Notes under the pieces: generated by a model
What the model was told of the DNA's origin: nothing
Database searches by the model: none
What the model saw: the letters and a program-made list of their open reading frames with translations, nothing else
Program-made: the position numbers and the translations under genes
In this document: in pieces, positions 25,209-34,603 of the stretch
Layout of the letters: each line of letters opens with the position of its first letter
Position numbering within the stretch: position 1 is the stretch's first letter
NCBI GenBank assembly: GCA_030447955.1
Contig: JAUJNY010000001.1
Span: 123,209 to 187,208, forward strand
From: Jiangellales bacterium
GTDB lineage: Bacteria > Actinomycetota > Actinomycetes > Jiangellales > Jiangellaceae
Reading direction: 5' to 3'
DNA length: 64,000 bases

Positions 25209-26485
25209 GCCTCGAACGGCGGCTGCGCGCCATCGTGGGGGACTCCCACGTGCTCACCGACCCCGACACGCACGCCGCGTACGTGCTCGACTGGACGCGC
25301 CGCTGGAGCGGACGTGCCCGCCTGGTGGTGCGTCCCGGGTCCACCGCGCAGACCGCGGCGGTCGTACAGGCCTGCGCGGCCGATGGCACCCCCGTGGTCA
25401 CCCAGGGCGGCAACACCGGCCTTGTAGGGGGCGGGATCCCACACGGGGAGCCGCCGCCGGTGCTGCTCTCCACCCGCCGGCTCACCCGCCTCGACCCCGT
25501 CGACCCCGTTGCCGGGCAGGTGACCGCCGGGGCCGGCGTGACCCTCGGGCGGCTGCACGAGCACGCCCGCGCGGCTGGCTGGGCGTACGGCGTCGACCTC
25601 GCCGCGCGCGACTCGGCCACCGTCGGCGGGACCGTGGCGACGAACGCCGGAGGGGTGCGGGTCTGCGCATACGGCGACACTAGGCGGCAGGTTGTGGGTC
25701 TCGAGGCGGTGCTCGCCGACGGCTCGGTGATCAGCCACCTCGGCGGGCTGGTCAAGGACAACACCGGCTACGACCTGACCGGACTGCTCACCGGTAGCGA
25801 GGGCACGCTCGGCGTGGTGACCGCGGCCCGGCTGCGGCTGTGGCCGCCGCCGCCGCCGGGTGTCACGCTGCTCCTCGGGTGCGACAGCGTGACCGCAGCA
25901 CTTGCCTTGCTGCCCCGCAGCGGGTTGCGGGCGGCCGAGCTCATGCTCGCCGCCGGCGTCGAGCTGGTTCAGCGGGTGAGCGGCCTGCCCGCGCCGCTGG
26001 CCTGCGCCTGGCCGGTGTACCTGCTGCTCGAGACCGCTGAGCTGCCGGACCTGCCCGCCGGTGTGGACGCCGCGGTCTCGCCACGGCTGTGGGCCTACCG
26101 CGAGCGGCACACCGAGGCCATCTCGACCCTGGGCGTGCCGCACAAGCTCGACGTCGCCTTGCCGCTCGGGCGGCTGGCGGCCTTTGTCGAGGAGGTCGTG
26201 GAGCTCACCGCACCGCACCACACGTTCCTGTTCGGGCACGTGGCCGAGGGCAACCTGCACGTCAACGTCGTCGGGCCGCCGCCGGACGACACCAGCGTGG
26301 ACGAGGCAGTGCTACGCCTGGTGGCTGGCTACGGCGGCAGCATCTCGGCCGAACACGGCATCGGCATCGCCAAGGCGCCGCTTCTGGCGCTCAACCGCTC
26401 GGCCGCCGAGATCGCCGCCATGCGGTCGCTCAAGCGTGCCCTCGACCCGGAAGGGCTGCTGAACCCTGGCGTGCTCCTGGCTTGA
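25205..26485 (+). CDS. FAD-linked D-2-hydroxyacid dehydrogenase
   Basis: A 426-residue FAD-binding oxidoreductase of the GlcD/D-lactate/D-2-hydroxyglutarate dehydrogenase family. N-terminal FAD domain: VVRPGSTAQTAAVVQACAAD, TQGGNTGLVGG, ARDSATVGGTVATNAGG, LLTGSEGTLGVVTAARLRL. C-terminal metal-binding signature: FGHVAEGNLHVNV and SAEHGIG. GTG 25205 overlaps the ATPase stop. Exact substrate unknown. Confidence 0.9.
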   Translation: MSLERRLRAIVGDSHVLTDPDTHAAYVLDWTRRWSGRARLVVRPGSTAQTAAVVQACAADGTPVVTQGGNTGLVGGGIPHGEPPPVLLSTRRLTRLDPVDPVAGQVTAGAGVTLGRLHEHARAAGWAYGVDLAARDSATVGGTVATNAGGVRVCAYGDTRRQVVGLEAVLADGSVISHLGGLVKDNTGYDLTGLLTGSEGTLGVVTAARLRLWPPPPPGVTLLLGCDSVTAALALLPRSGLRAAELMLAAGVELVQRVSGLPAPLACAWPVYLLLETAELPDLPAGVDAAVSPRLWAYRERHTEAISTLGVPHKLDVALPLGRLAAFVEEVVELTAPHHTFLFGHVAEGNLHVNVVGPPPDDTSVDEAVLRLVAGYGGSISAEHGIGIAKAPLLALNRSAAEIAAMRSLKRALDPEGLLNPGVLLA

Positions 26486-26645
26486 GGCATCCTGCTTCGG
26501 TAACTCTGTGTCACAACCAGTTGCCACTCACGGTGGCCGCGGCGTTTCCGCTGAGTGGACGGCGGGCATCCCGTAGCAGACTCGATCCGGGAGGCGGACC
26601 ATCGCCACGCGAGCGACAGGGCACGAAGCGACGGCAGGCACGGCG

Positions 26646-27110
26646 GTGCCGCCGGAGCTGAGGCTCCCCTACGCGCCCCCGAGCGTCGGCGAGGCGCGGC
26701 GGCTGCTACGGGCGGAGCTGGAGGCCAGCGGCTTTCCCGCGGGTGCCGTCCACGATGCCAGCGTCGTCGTGTCCGAGCTGCTGGCCAACGCCCTCCGTCA
26801 CGGCCGTCCGTTGCTGCCGGGGTACCAAGTCCAAGTTGGGTGGCGGATCGGTCCGGAGGCGGTCGATATTCGGGTCACCGACGGCGGCGGCGCGACCCAG
26901 CCGCACATCGTGGAGGCGCGGGGCAACGCCCTTGGTGGTCGCGGACTGGCCATCGTCCGCACGCTGTGTACCGAGCTGGCGGTGCAGCGCGGTGAGGACA
27001 CGGTGACCGTGCGCGCCCGGGTCCCCGCGGTCGCTGCACCGGAGGAACGCCAGCATGGCCCCGGGCAGGAGTCCCTGCACACCAGCGGACAGCGTTTCTC
27101 CGACCGCTAG
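26646..27110 (+). CDS. RsbW-type ATP-binding anti-sigma regulator
   Basis: A 154-residue HATPase_c_2 protein. N box: VVVSELLANALRHG; G boxes: IRVTDGGGATQP and ALGGRGLAIVRTL. Such single-domain kinases bind sigma factors or phosphorylate anti-anti-sigma proteins in actinobacteria. GTG 26646 is the likely start. No partner STAS protein lies nearby. The tail (EERQHGPGQESLHTSGQR) is polar and probably disordered. Confidence 0.85.
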   Translation: MPPELRLPYAPPSVGEARRLLRAELEASGFPAGAVHDASVVVSELLANALRHGRPLLPGYQVQVGWRIGPEAVDIRVTDGGGATQPHIVEARGNALGGRGLAIVRTLCTELAVQRGEDTVTVRARVPAVAAPEERQHGPGQESLHTSGQRFSDR

Positions 27111-27149
27111 CCTGCCTGCAAGCTCAGGTCGAGTCTCCGGAGTTGCTGC

Positions 27150-28109
27150 ATGGGCAAGAGCGCGCGGGCCCGGGCCGCCGGGAGTCCTCCTCCGGTCGGC
27201 GAAATCGACCTCTCCGGGGTGGGGGCCCGCGAACCGTGCCCGTGTGGGTCCGGCCGGCGGGTCAAGGCCTGTCACGGTCGCTCGGCCCGCGGTGGACCCC
27301 CACGGGACCCGCGCCCGTACGCCGGCCTGCCGGGGGAGAGCGACTGGGTGGCGATGCGCGAGATCGTGCCTGCCGCCACGGCGGGCGTACGGACGGTGGC
27401 ACCGCACCAGCACCGGGATGTGATGGTCGCGACGGTGCTGCCGATGGCGGTTGCCGCAATGGTACGCAGCGACGGACGGGTCATGGTCGCGCTGCAGACC
27501 ATGGGCGCTTCGGGTGACCCAAGCCGCGATGCTGGCCATGCGTTGGTGCAGGCCCTCCTGGCCGAGCCGGGGACGATGGTGAGCGGGGGACCGACGCCGG
27601 CCGACGCACCGCGGCTGCAGCAGCTGTTGGACCTCGAGGCGCCGTTCGAGGTCCACGTCCACGAGGGGTTCGACTTCTGGCTGGACGGCGCTGAGGACGT
27701 CGACGGCCACGTGACCGCCTCGTTGGAGCGCGCCAACACCTCCGTCGTCCCGACCGTACGGCTGACCGGTGTTGAGGCGGCGTACTGGTGCCAGGTCGGC
27801 GCCCGCGCCCACCTTCGCTGGGTGCAGCCGCACGAGGAGGAGGCGCTGCTCGACGCGCTCGCCCGGCTGCACGGGCGTGGCGCGGACGGGCTCGGTGAGG
27901 GAAGCCGCCTGTTGGGCACCTTCCGGGGCCATGGACTGCTCGTCCCAGTGTGGGACCTCCCGCCCGGCACGCAGGCGGCGGAGGTGGAAGAGCCGGCGGA
28001 CCACTTCGCTACTCGGCTGGCGGAGGCGCTGGACGAGGCGGCACCGTTGTCGGCGTCCGAACGCGGGGCCCGCGCCGGCTTGGCCAACCGGCAGCTGACC
28101 CTGCGCTGA
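27150..28109 (+). CDS. SEC-C motif protein (DUF5926)
   Basis: A 319-residue protein. A SEC-C zinc motif near the N-terminus (REPCPCGSGRRVKACHG, about 27-43) has the CxCGSGxxxxxCH pattern. The long remainder matches actinobacterial DUF5926 (AMREIVPAATAGVRTV, DPSRDAGHALVQALL, WCQVGARAHLRWV). SEC-C motifs bind zinc and often mediate protein contacts, as in SecA. Function unknown; start ATG 27150. Confidence 0.85.
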   Translation: MGKSARARAAGSPPPVGEIDLSGVGAREPCPCGSGRRVKACHGRSARGGPPRDPRPYAGLPGESDWVAMREIVPAATAGVRTVAPHQHRDVMVATVLPMAVAAMVRSDGRVMVALQTMGASGDPSRDAGHALVQALLAEPGTMVSGGPTPADAPRLQQLLDLEAPFEVHVHEGFDFWLDGAEDVDGHVTASLERANTSVVPTVRLTGVEAAYWCQVGARAHLRWVQPHEEEALLDALARLHGRGADGLGEGSRLLGTFRGHGLLVPVWDLPPGTQAAEVEEPADHFATRLAEALDEAAPLSASERGARAGLANRQLTLR

Positions 28110-28212
28110 CCTCCGGCGCTGATCCTCCAGAACGGGCAGCGGGCAAAGATCGCGGAAAGTCCGCTCCGGAACTGTTCGAGGGGCCCCGCGGTGGTTAGTG
28201 TTCGACTCAAGT

Positions 28213-28249
28213 CCCGGGCGCTGCTGTTCCCCCGTCAGCAGCGCCCGGG
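28213..28249 (+). terminator. Strong hairpin after the SEC-C gene
   Basis: A perfect 14-bp GC-rich stem (28213-28226 with 28236-28249) and a 9-base loop, about 100 bases past the SEC-C stop. It has no U tract but is the most stable structure in this gap. Confidence 0.7.
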
Positions 28250-28371
28250 GCGCTCCATGTCCAGGGGCGTGCTCCCGGGTGCGGATCTCGCGCATCGCCG
28301 GATCACGCGCGGACCCCGCCGCGACGGCTGCCGGCCCAGGAGACGCGGGCGCCCCCTTGGCTGAGAAGTGC

Positions 28372-28455
28372 GCGCAAGGGCCCCTTCGTTGCGCACAACG
28401 CTGCCAAGGGTCCCTTGGCGCGACCTCAACCGCGCGCAAGGGCCCCTTGGCCGCG
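28372..28455. repeat. Three AAGGG-CCCTT palindromic units
   Basis: Three short palindromes share AAGGG followed by CCCTT: GCGCAAGGGCCCCTT at 28372-28386, CCAAGGGTCCCTTGG at about 28404-28418, and GCGCAAGGGCCCCTTGG at about 28434-28450. A half-related CCCCCTTGG lies at 28352. Spacing of about 30 bp suggests a small array of a mobile or regulatory palindrome. Confidence 0.7.
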
Positions 28456-28526
28456 ATGGCTGCTGCTGCCGCCGCTGCTGCCGCCGCGCTTCCGTCGCGC
28501 GCGCCGGCCAGGCTGCGGGTGGCGCC

Positions 28527-29732
28527 TCAGCCCGCTTGCAGTGGGTCGCGCGTCACCGGGCAGGACATGCACCGCGGGCCGCCGCGGCCGCTCCCCAGCT
28601 CGCTGCCGGCGATGCGGACCACCTCGATCCCGGCGTCCTCGAGCCGGTCGTTGGTCTCGACGTTGCGCTCGTAGGCGACGGCCAGTCGCGGCGCGATCGC
28701 CAAGGTGTTGTTGCCGTCGTCCCACTGCTCGCGCTCCGCGGTCACCGGATCCAGTCCGGTGTGGATCGTGCGCAGGGTGTCGATGCCCATCGCCTTGGCC
28801 GCGGCGATGAGGAATGGCTCGGGATCGGCCACGGCGACCCCCTCCGCGCCCGCGGCGGTGAGACTCAGCGCCATGAGCTCGTCGGCGACGTTGGGGAACA
28901 TCACCACCGCATCGACGTCGACCATGGTGCACACCGTGTCGAGGTGCATAGTGGCCCGCTCCTGGGCGATGGGCACGGCGAGCACCGTGTGCGCGAGCCC
29001 CCGGTCAAAGACGTTGCTCGCCAGCCGTTCCACGCCGCCGGGGGTGGTCCGCTCCCCGACCCCTACGGCGAGCACGCCGGGCGAGAGCAGCAGGATGTCC
29101 CCGCCCTCGAGCGGCTCCAGCTCAGGGTCGTACGCCAGCCCGGTCCCCGCGAAGCGCGGGTGGTGGCCGTAGATCGCTCGCAGCAGCGTGGTCTCGCGCC
29201 GTCGCGCCGGCATCGCCAGGCTCGCTACCGCGACCCGATCGCGCACCCACACGCTCGAGTCGCGGGTGAACAGCAGGTTGGGCAGCGGGTCGACGACGAA
29301 GTCATGACCGGCCATGAGGGTGTACGCCAGGCCACGCCCCCCGGCCAGCTCCTCGCGCGCCAGACCGGCGGTGAGCGCCAGGGCCAGGTCGTCGGGGTGC
29401 ATGTCCAGCAGCAGCGAGCGCAGGACCCGATCCAGCGAGCGGCCGTGCCGCTGCTCGGCGAGCACCGCCGCCACGCACTCCTCGCGCGCGGCCTCCGCGT
29501 CGAGGGCCTGCGTCAGCAGCTCGATGAGGTAGAGCACCTCGACGTCACGCTCGCGCAGGGCGGCGGCGAAGGCGTCGTGTTCCTCCTGCGCCCTCCCCAC
29601 CCACGGGATGCCGTCGAAGAGCAGCTTGTCGTTGTTGCGGGGGGTGAGCCGCTTGAGCTCGGGCCCCGGCCGGTGCAGCAGGACGGTGCGCAGTCGACCG
29701 ACCTCGCTGTCGACGCCGCTCGGCGCGGTCAT
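28527..29732 (-). CDS. arcA: Arginine deiminase
   Basis: A 401-residue arginine deiminase, converting arginine to citrulline and ammonia. Conserved blocks: [58 protein letters not shown], and catalytic Cys388 in [12 protein letters not shown], with the HLD/EGGD guanidino pocket complete. ATG 29732 starts 6 bases after the GDT1 stop. No ornithine carbamoyltransferase, carbamate kinase or antiporter gene is adjacent, so it stands without the rest of the ADI pathway here. Confidence 0.95.
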   Translation of the reverse strand: MTAPSGVDSEVGRLRTVLLHRPGPELKRLTPRNNDKLLFDGIPWVGRAQEEHDAFAAALRERDVEVLYLIELLTQALDAEAAREECVAAVLAEQRHGRSLDRVLRSLLLDMHPDDLALALTAGLAREELAGGRGLAYTLMAGHDFVVDPLPNLLFTRDSSVWVRDRVAVASLAMPARRRETTLLRAIYGHHPRFAGTGLAYDPELEPLEGGDILLLSPGVLAVGVGERTTPGGVERLASNVFDRGLAHTVLAVPIAQERATMHLDTVCTMVDVDAVVMFPNVADELMALSLTAAGAEGVAVADPEPFLIAAAKAMGIDTLRTIHTGLDPVTAEREQWDDGNNTLAIAPRLAVAYERNVETNDRLEDAGIEVVRIAGSELGSGRGGPRCMSCPVTRDPLQAG

Positions 29733-29738
29733 GGTCGC

Positions 29739-30359
29739 TCACCCTAACGGGGAGGCCACGCCCAAGGCCGCCAGCCAGGTGAGGACCGCCAGCGCGCCGA
29801 ACAGTCCCCCGGCGAGCCCCCGGACCAGCGCCGGGCGGGCGTAGCGCAGCACCGTACGGCCCACCAGCACCGCCACCGCCGCCACCGTGACCAGCGCCGT
29901 CCAGGCCCCCACGAAGACCGAGACCGGGTTGGCGTAGCGCGCGGCGAGCCCCGCGGTGAGCAGCTGGGAGAGGTCACCCCACTCGGCCGCGAAGAGCACC
30001 CCAAAGCACACCAGCGACGCCCGCCATCCGGACGCCGCCCGGGTGACGAGCGCCGCCAGCTCGCGCTCCTCCGTCTGCTGGCCGGCGTCCGCGTGCGCCG
30101 CCGAGCGCAGCAGCAGAACCGCGCCGAGGGTGAACAGGGTGGCGCTGGCGACGAGTACGGCGCGCTCTGGCAGCAAGGCGACCAGCCGGCCGGCGGTCAC
30201 CGCGATCAGACACTGGACCGCGAAGGCAGCGGCGACCCCCGCCCACACCTCACGCCCCCGATAGCGGGTGGACAGCACCATGGTGGCCAGGAACGTCTTG
30301 TCCGGCAGCTCCGCCGGGAGGATGAGCGCAAACGCGGTCAGCGCGACACCGAGGTCCAT
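29739..30359 (-). CDS. GDT1/TMEM165 family cation transporter
   Basis: A 206-residue membrane protein of the UPF0016 (Gdt1, MntP-unrelated) family with six predicted helices in two repeats. Each repeat carries its ion motif: ELPDKT near the N-terminus and EWGDLSQ in the second half, both variants of E-x-G-D-[KR]-[TS]. Known relatives move Mn2+ or Ca2+ out of the cytosol. It lies between larC and arcA with gaps of 18 and 6 bases. Confidence 0.88.
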   Translation of the reverse strand: MDLGVALTAFALILPAELPDKTFLATMVLSTRYRGREVWAGVAAAFAVQCLIAVTAGRLVALLPERAVLVASATLFTLGAVLLLRSAAHADAGQQTEERELAALVTRAASGWRASLVCFGVLFAAEWGDLSQLLTAGLAARYANPVSVFVGAWTALVTVAAVAVLVGRTVLRYARPALVRGLAGGLFGALAVLTWLAALGVASPLG

Positions 30360-30377
30360 GCCAGCCCGGCTGACCGC

Positions 30378-31733
30378 TCAGCCGGCGACCGTACGGGCTG
30401 CCGCGCTCGCCTCGGCCAGCACTTCGCGGGCCGGCCGGCCGGACGCCAGGGCGGCGGCCGCGACGTCCTCCCACTCCGGCTGGGCGTTGACGTCCACATC
30501 ACCGAGGCGGGCCAGCTTGACCCGGACGGCGTACCCGGCGACGTCCACGGTGACGACCCGCCGGTCCAGCGCATGCTTGTCCACGCGCGTCTCGCGCAGC
30601 CCGATCGTCGTGGTCTCGGTGAAGACGACGCGGCGCACGGCTGCGGCCCGGTCTTCCCCGACGAGCACGCTGAGGGTGTGGGCGGGGCGGCCCTTCTTCA
30701 TCAGGATGGGCACCAGCCAGGCATCGGCTGCTCCCGCCTCGAGCAGCCGGGTGATGACCAACGGCCAGGCCCGCGGGTCGAGGTCGTCGATGTTGGCCTC
30801 GATCAGCAGTGCGGTGCTGGTCGACCCCGTCGCTGCGTCGCCGGTCCCGCCGGCGTCGGTTGCGGCGTCGGTCGGCTCACCCAGGAGCACGCGGACCACG
30901 TTGGCTCGGCCTGGCACGTCCCGGCTGCCGGCGCCGATCCCCTGCGCGACCACCCGCAGCGGTGGCTGCGGCCCCCACGCGTCGACGAGCGCGCCGAGCA
31001 GTGCCGCCCCCGTAGGAGTGGCGAGCTCCCCTGGCCCGGCGGCGAGGGTGGGGAGGCCGCGGAGGAGCTCGACGACGGCGGGGACCGGGACGGGCAGGTC
31101 CCCGTGCTCGGTGGCGACCCGCCCGCTGCCCACCGCCACCGGACTCGCGCACAGCGTGGACACGCCGAGCGCGCGCAGGGCCGCACAGGTTCCGACCACG
31201 TCGGCGATGGCGTCCAGCGCCCCCACCTCGTGGAAGTGGACGTCCTCGGGGTCGATCCCGTGCACCCGGGCCTCGGCGGTCGCGAGCGCGGCGAACACCG
31301 TCGTGGCGTCCGCGCGCGCCGACTCCAGCAGCGACGCGAACGCGGGGTCGGGCGCGGGGCTGATTGGTGGGTCGGGCGCGGGGCTGATTGGTGGGTCGGG
31401 CGTGGGGCTGGACGGTGGCCCGCCCGCGGGGCCGCGCGGCGAGCCGGTGGCGGGGTCGAGCAACGTCTTGATGTCCCGCCACGTCCGCCGGACGGTGGAG
31501 TCCACACCGTCCACGTGCACCTTGACCGCGCGCAGCCCGGCGCGGGTGACCGGCTCCACGCGCAGCCGTACGTCCTCCGGTGTCAGTGCGGTCACGGCGC
31601 GCTGGACGAGCGGCAGCGGTGCGCCGGCGTCGATGAGCGCGCCGAGCAGCATGTCGCCGGCGACCCCGGCCGAGCAGTCGACCCACGCCACCAGCGGACC
31701 GCTGCCCTCGCCGGTGCCCTCGCCCCTCCTCAT
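30378..31733 (-). CDS. larC: Nickel-pincer cofactor metal insertion protein LarC
   Basis: A 451-residue LarC, which uses CTP to insert nickel into the pincer cofactor of lactate racemase. N-terminal VAWVDCSAGVAGDMLLGALI and HGIDPEDVHFHEVGALDAIA are hallmark, as are TPTGAALLGALVD and EANIDDLDPRAWPLVITRLL, PILMKKGRPAH and TTTIGLR in the C-terminal half. A proline-rich insert of about 35 residues (tandem PDPPISPA) lies before the HGIDPEDVHFHE block. ATG 31733 overlaps the larB stop as ATGA. No larA or larE is in the window. Confidence 0.93.
   Translation of the reverse strand: MRRGEGTGEGSGPLVAWVDCSAGVAGDMLLGALIDAGAPLPLVQRAVTALTPEDVRLRVEPVTRAGLRAVKVHVDGVDSTVRRTWRDIKTLLDPATGSPRGPAGGPPSSPTPDPPISPAPDPPISPAPDPAFASLLESARADATTVFAALATAEARVHGIDPEDVHFHEVGALDAIADVVGTCAALRALGVSTLCASPVAVGSGRVATEHGDLPVPVPAVVELLRGLPTLAAGPGELATPTGAALLGALVDAWGPQPPLRVVAQGIGAGSRDVPGRANVVRVLLGEPTDAATDAGGTGDAATGSTSTALLIEANIDDLDPRAWPLVITRLLEAGAADAWLVPILMKKGRPAHTLSVLVGEDRAAAVRRVVFTETTTIGLRETRVDKHALDRRVVTVDVAGYAVRVKLARLGDVDVNAQPEWEDVAAAALASGRPAREVLAEASAAARTVAG
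31345..31410. repeat. 24-bp tandem repeat inside larC
   Basis: Two identical 24-bp units (31345-31368, 31369-31392) and a partial third (31393-31410) encode the repeated PDPPISPA segment of LarC. The frame is preserved. Confidence 0.9.
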
Positions 31734-32503
31734 GATCGAGTGGACCCTTCGGTACGCGACTCGCCGGCGTGTCCGGTCCGACGCGTCCAGTCGATCTTGG
31801 CGGCGGCGGCGGCGCTGCGGCGGGCCACCCGGGCGGCGTGGACGCCGGCCCCGTACCCGTTGTCGACGTTGACGACCACGACACCGGGGGAGCAGGAGTT
31901 GAGCATGGCCAGCACGGCCGCGAGGCCACCCGCCCCGGTGCCGTACCCGACGCTGGTCGGCACTGCGACCAGCGGGACCCCGGTGAGTCCCCCGACCACG
32001 CTGGGCAGCGCGCCCTCCATCCCGGCGACCACGATGAGGCAGTCGGCGGCGTCCAGCCGGTCGCGTACGGCGAGCAGCCGGTGCACGCCGGCGACCCCCA
32101 CGTCGACGATGCGGTCCACGCCAGCGCCGTACGCGCGTGCCGTCACTGCCGCCTCCACGGCGACGGGCTCGTCGGAGGTGCCGGCGGCCACCACGACGAC
32201 CAGCCCGGACGGCTCCGGCAGCGGACCCACGGTGACGCAACCGGCCACCGCGTCGACGCTCGCGTCAGGCCCGAACGCGGCGGACGCGGCGTCGAGCGTC
32301 TCCGCAGGGCAACGGGTGGCCAGCGCCGGCCGATCAGGGTGCGCCGCCCGCAGCGCACGCAGCAGCGCCACCGTTTGAGTGGGGGACTTGCGCTCGCCGT
32401 ACACGACTTCGGGGTCGCCGGTGCGCAGCGCCCGGTCGGTGTCCAGACGGGCGAAGCCCAGGTCCTGCCACCCGGCGCTGCCAGCACGTCCCTCCACGGG
32501 CAC
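31730..32503 (-). CDS. larB: Nickel-pincer cofactor biosynthesis protein LarB
   Basis: A 257-residue LarB, the carboxylase that carboxylates and cleaves nicotinate adenine dinucleotide to start the pincer cofactor. The C-terminal half is PurE-like: VVVAAGTSDEPVAVEAAVTA, VAGMEGALPSVVGGLTGVPL, VAVPTSVGYGTGAGGLAAVL and NVDNGYGAGVHAARVAR. N-terminal LGFARLDTDRALRTGDPEVV is also typical. No ATG fits; GTG 32503 or 32497 is the likely start, the frame being open far upstream against serS. Confidence 0.92.
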   Translation of the reverse strand: MPVEGRAGSAGWQDLGFARLDTDRALRTGDPEVVYGERKSPTQTVALLRALRAAHPDRPALATRCPAETLDAASAAFGPDASVDAVAGCVTVGPLPEPSGLVVVVAAGTSDEPVAVEAAVTARAYGAGVDRIVDVGVAGVHRLLAVRDRLDAADCLIVVAGMEGALPSVVGGLTGVPLVAVPTSVGYGTGAGGLAAVLAMLNSCSPGVVVVNVDNGYGAGVHAARVARRSAAAAAKIDWTRRTGHAGESRTEGSTRS

Positions 32504-32565
32504 CGACGGTATCTGCGCAGGCGCTGGCCGCGGGCGGGATCCTGCCCGTGAGCCGGGGGGATCGG

Positions 32566-33285
32566 CTAGACCGGCACGGTGTCGGGGCGACCGGCTGGCT
32601 GTCCCGGAGGCCAGCCGTACACCGCCCCCGCAAGCCAGGCCAGGGCGACCAGCCAGCTCCCGACAACGTCGCTCGCCCAGTGCACGCCGAGGAGGACGCG
32701 AGTGCATCCGACGGCGACGGCGACCAGCGCCAGTGCGATGAGAGCCGGCAGCCGGACGGCGGCGCGGGGCCGCGCCACCGTCACCAGCAGGACCGCCACG
32801 ACCCCGGCGACCAGCACCGCGGTGAGCGCGTGCCCGCTGGGGTACGCAGCCCCACCGGCCACGGCCAGGGTCACGTCCGGCTCGGGGCGGTCCCTGCCGA
32901 CAAGCGCCTTGAGCAGACCCCCGACGACGCCCCCGGACAACACCGTGGCGGCCGCCCAGCCGGCGCGGCGCGGCCGCCCGCGGCGGGCCAGGACCACCGC
33001 TGCCGAGACCACCGCCAGCCGCAGCGGCCACGGCCCCAGCACGGTGGTGACAAGAGCGGCTGGCGCGACGACCCCGGGGTGGCTGTCCACGAGGCGCGCG
33101 GCACCCTGCGACAGCGCGGCGTCGACGCGGAGTACGGGTGTCCAGCCGAGCCGCACCGAGACGGTCAGGGTCACCGCAAGCAGCACGGCCGGCACCAGCA
33201 CGGCCATCGCCTGCCGGGGGTGAGCGGTCGCGGGACCACCCGATGCGGCACTCACCGCCCGCCGCCCGGCGTGCTGCTGTCGCAT
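32566..33285 (-). CDS. PAP2-family membrane phosphatase
   Basis: A 239-residue PAP2 lipid phosphatase with about six helices. The three active-site motifs are present: KALVGRDRP, YPSGHAL and RVLLGVHWASDVVGS. It likely dephosphorylates isoprenyl or glycerolipid phosphates outside the membrane. It is the first gene of the minus-strand run leading to larBC, with a 62-bp gap. Confidence 0.9.
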   Translation of the reverse strand: MRQQHAGRRAVSAASGGPATAHPRQAMAVLVPAVLLAVTLTVSVRLGWTPVLRVDAALSQGAARLVDSHPGVVAPAALVTTVLGPWPLRLAVVSAAVVLARRGRPRRAGWAAATVLSGGVVGGLLKALVGRDRPEPDVTLAVAGGAAYPSGHALTAVLVAGVVAVLLVTVARPRAAVRLPALIALALVAVAVGCTRVLLGVHWASDVVGSWLVALAWLAGAVYGWPPGQPAGRPDTVPV

Positions 33286-33340
33286 CTCCCGACCGTAACT
33301 CGCGGGCGGCGGGACGTCCGGCGTCGTTACGCTCGGCGGC

Positions 33341-34603
33341 GTGATCGACCTGCGGTTGCTCCGCGAGGACCCCGAGCGGGTCCGCGCGTCTCAGCGCGCC
33401 CGCGGGGAGAGCTCGGAGCTGGTCGATGCGATGCTCGCCGCGGACGAGCGCCGCCGCGCGCTGCTCGCCGAGTTCGAACGGCTGCGCGCGGGGCAAAAGG
33501 CGCTCGGCCGGCAGGTGGCGCAGGCCGCCGGGGAGGACCGGCAGACCCTGCTCGGGCGGGCCCGTGAGCTCGCCGCCGCCGCCAAGGATGCGGAGTCGGC
33601 GGCCACGGCCGCTGCGGCCGAGCTCGAGGAGCTCTCCCTTGCGGTTGCCAATGTCGTCGAGCCCGGCGTCCCGCCCGGCGGCGAGGACGACTACGTGGTG
33701 CTGCGTGAGGTCGGTGAGCGGCCGGCTCCGGACGGCGTACGGGACCACGTCGAGCTCGGCGAGCTGCTGGGTGCCGTTGACGTCGGGCGCGGGGCCAAGG
33801 TCTCCGGTGCCCGCTTCTACTTCCTCGTGGGTGTGGGAACGCGGCTGGAGCTGGCGCTGCTCAACCTGGCCATGGAGCAGGCGATCGATGCCGGTTTCGT
33901 CCCCGTCACCCCGCCCACGCTGGTCAAGCCGGAGGTCATGGGCGGCACCGGTTTCCTCGGCGCGCACGCCGGCGAGGTCTACCGGCTGGAGGCTGACGAC
34001 CTCTACCTCGTCGGCACCAGCGAGGTCGCGCTCGCCGGCTACCACGCCGACGAGATTCTCGACCTGTCCGCCGGTCCGCGCCGCTACGCCGGTTGGTCGA
34101 CGTGCTACCGGCGGGAGGCGGGCTCGTACGGCAAGGACACCCGCGGCATCATCCGCGTCCACCAGTTCAACAAGGTCGAGATGTTCAGCTACTGCCGCGT
34201 CGAGGACGCCGCCGAGGAGCACGAGCGGCTGCTCGCGTGGGAGGAGGAGCTGCTGGGCAAGGTCGAGCTGCCGTACCGCGTCATCGAGGTGGCCGCCGGC
34301 GACCTCGGGTCCTCCGCCGCGCGCAAGTACGACTGCGAGGCGTGGCTGCCCAGCCAGGGCCGCTACCGCGAGCTGACCTCGACGTCCAACTGCACGACCT
34401 TCCAGGCGCGGCGGCTGGGGATCCGGGAGCGGGTGGACAGCGGCACCCGGCCGGTCGCCACCCTCAACGGCACGCTGGCGACCACCCGCTGGCTCGTCGC
34501 GATCCTCGAGAACCACCAGCAGCCCGACGGGTCGGTCCGGGTGCCCAAGGCGCTGCAGGCCTACCTGGGCGGCCAGCAGGTTTTGGAGCCGGTCACCCGG
34601 TGA
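33341..34603 (+). CDS. serS: Seryl-tRNA synthetase
   Basis: A 420-residue class II synthetase. It has an N-terminal coiled coil (about 30-105, Ala/Glu/Arg-rich) for the tRNA variable arm, then class II motif 1 ([19 protein letters not shown]), the serine-site TSEV loop, motif 2 ([20 protein letters not shown]) and motif 3 ([19 protein letters not shown]). GTG 33341 starts the typical [15 protein letters not shown]. The stop overlaps the next gene's GTG. Two tRNA-Ser substrates are encoded at 52498 and 60567. Confidence 0.97.
   Translation: MIDLRLLREDPERVRASQRARGESSELVDAMLAADERRRALLAEFERLRAGQKALGRQVAQAAGEDRQTLLGRARELAAAAKDAESAATAAAAELEELSLAVANVVEPGVPPGGEDDYVVLREVGERPAPDGVRDHVELGELLGAVDVGRGAKVSGARFYFLVGVGTRLELALLNLAMEQAIDAGFVPVTPPTLVKPEVMGGTGFLGAHAGEVYRLEADDLYLVGTSEVALAGYHADEILDLSAGPRRYAGWSTCYRREAGSYGKDTRGIIRVHQFNKVEMFSYCRVEDAAEEHERLLAWEEELLGKVELPYRVIEVAAGDLGSSAARKYDCEAWLPSQGRYRELTSTSNCTTFQARRLGIRERVDSGTRPVATLNGTLATTRWLVAILENHQQPDGSVRVPKALQAYLGGQQVLEPVTR

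Larger units (their letters stand above)
28110..28526. other. 417-bp intergenic region between convergent genes
   Basis: This gap between the SEC-C gene and arcA holds a strong hairpin (28213-28249), a set of AAGGG/CCCTT palindromes (28372-28455) and a GCTGCTGCCGCC-type triplet run (about 28458-28490) abutting the arcA stop. No convincing coding sequence or RNA gene was seen; reading frames here are open only because of GC content. Confidence 0.7.

Noticed and set aside
30093-32378. A 761-codon open frame on the plus strand opposite larB/larC
   Set aside because: Low-complexity Arg/Gly/Asp-rich translation caused by GC-rich antisense; larB and larC on the other strand have clear family motifs.
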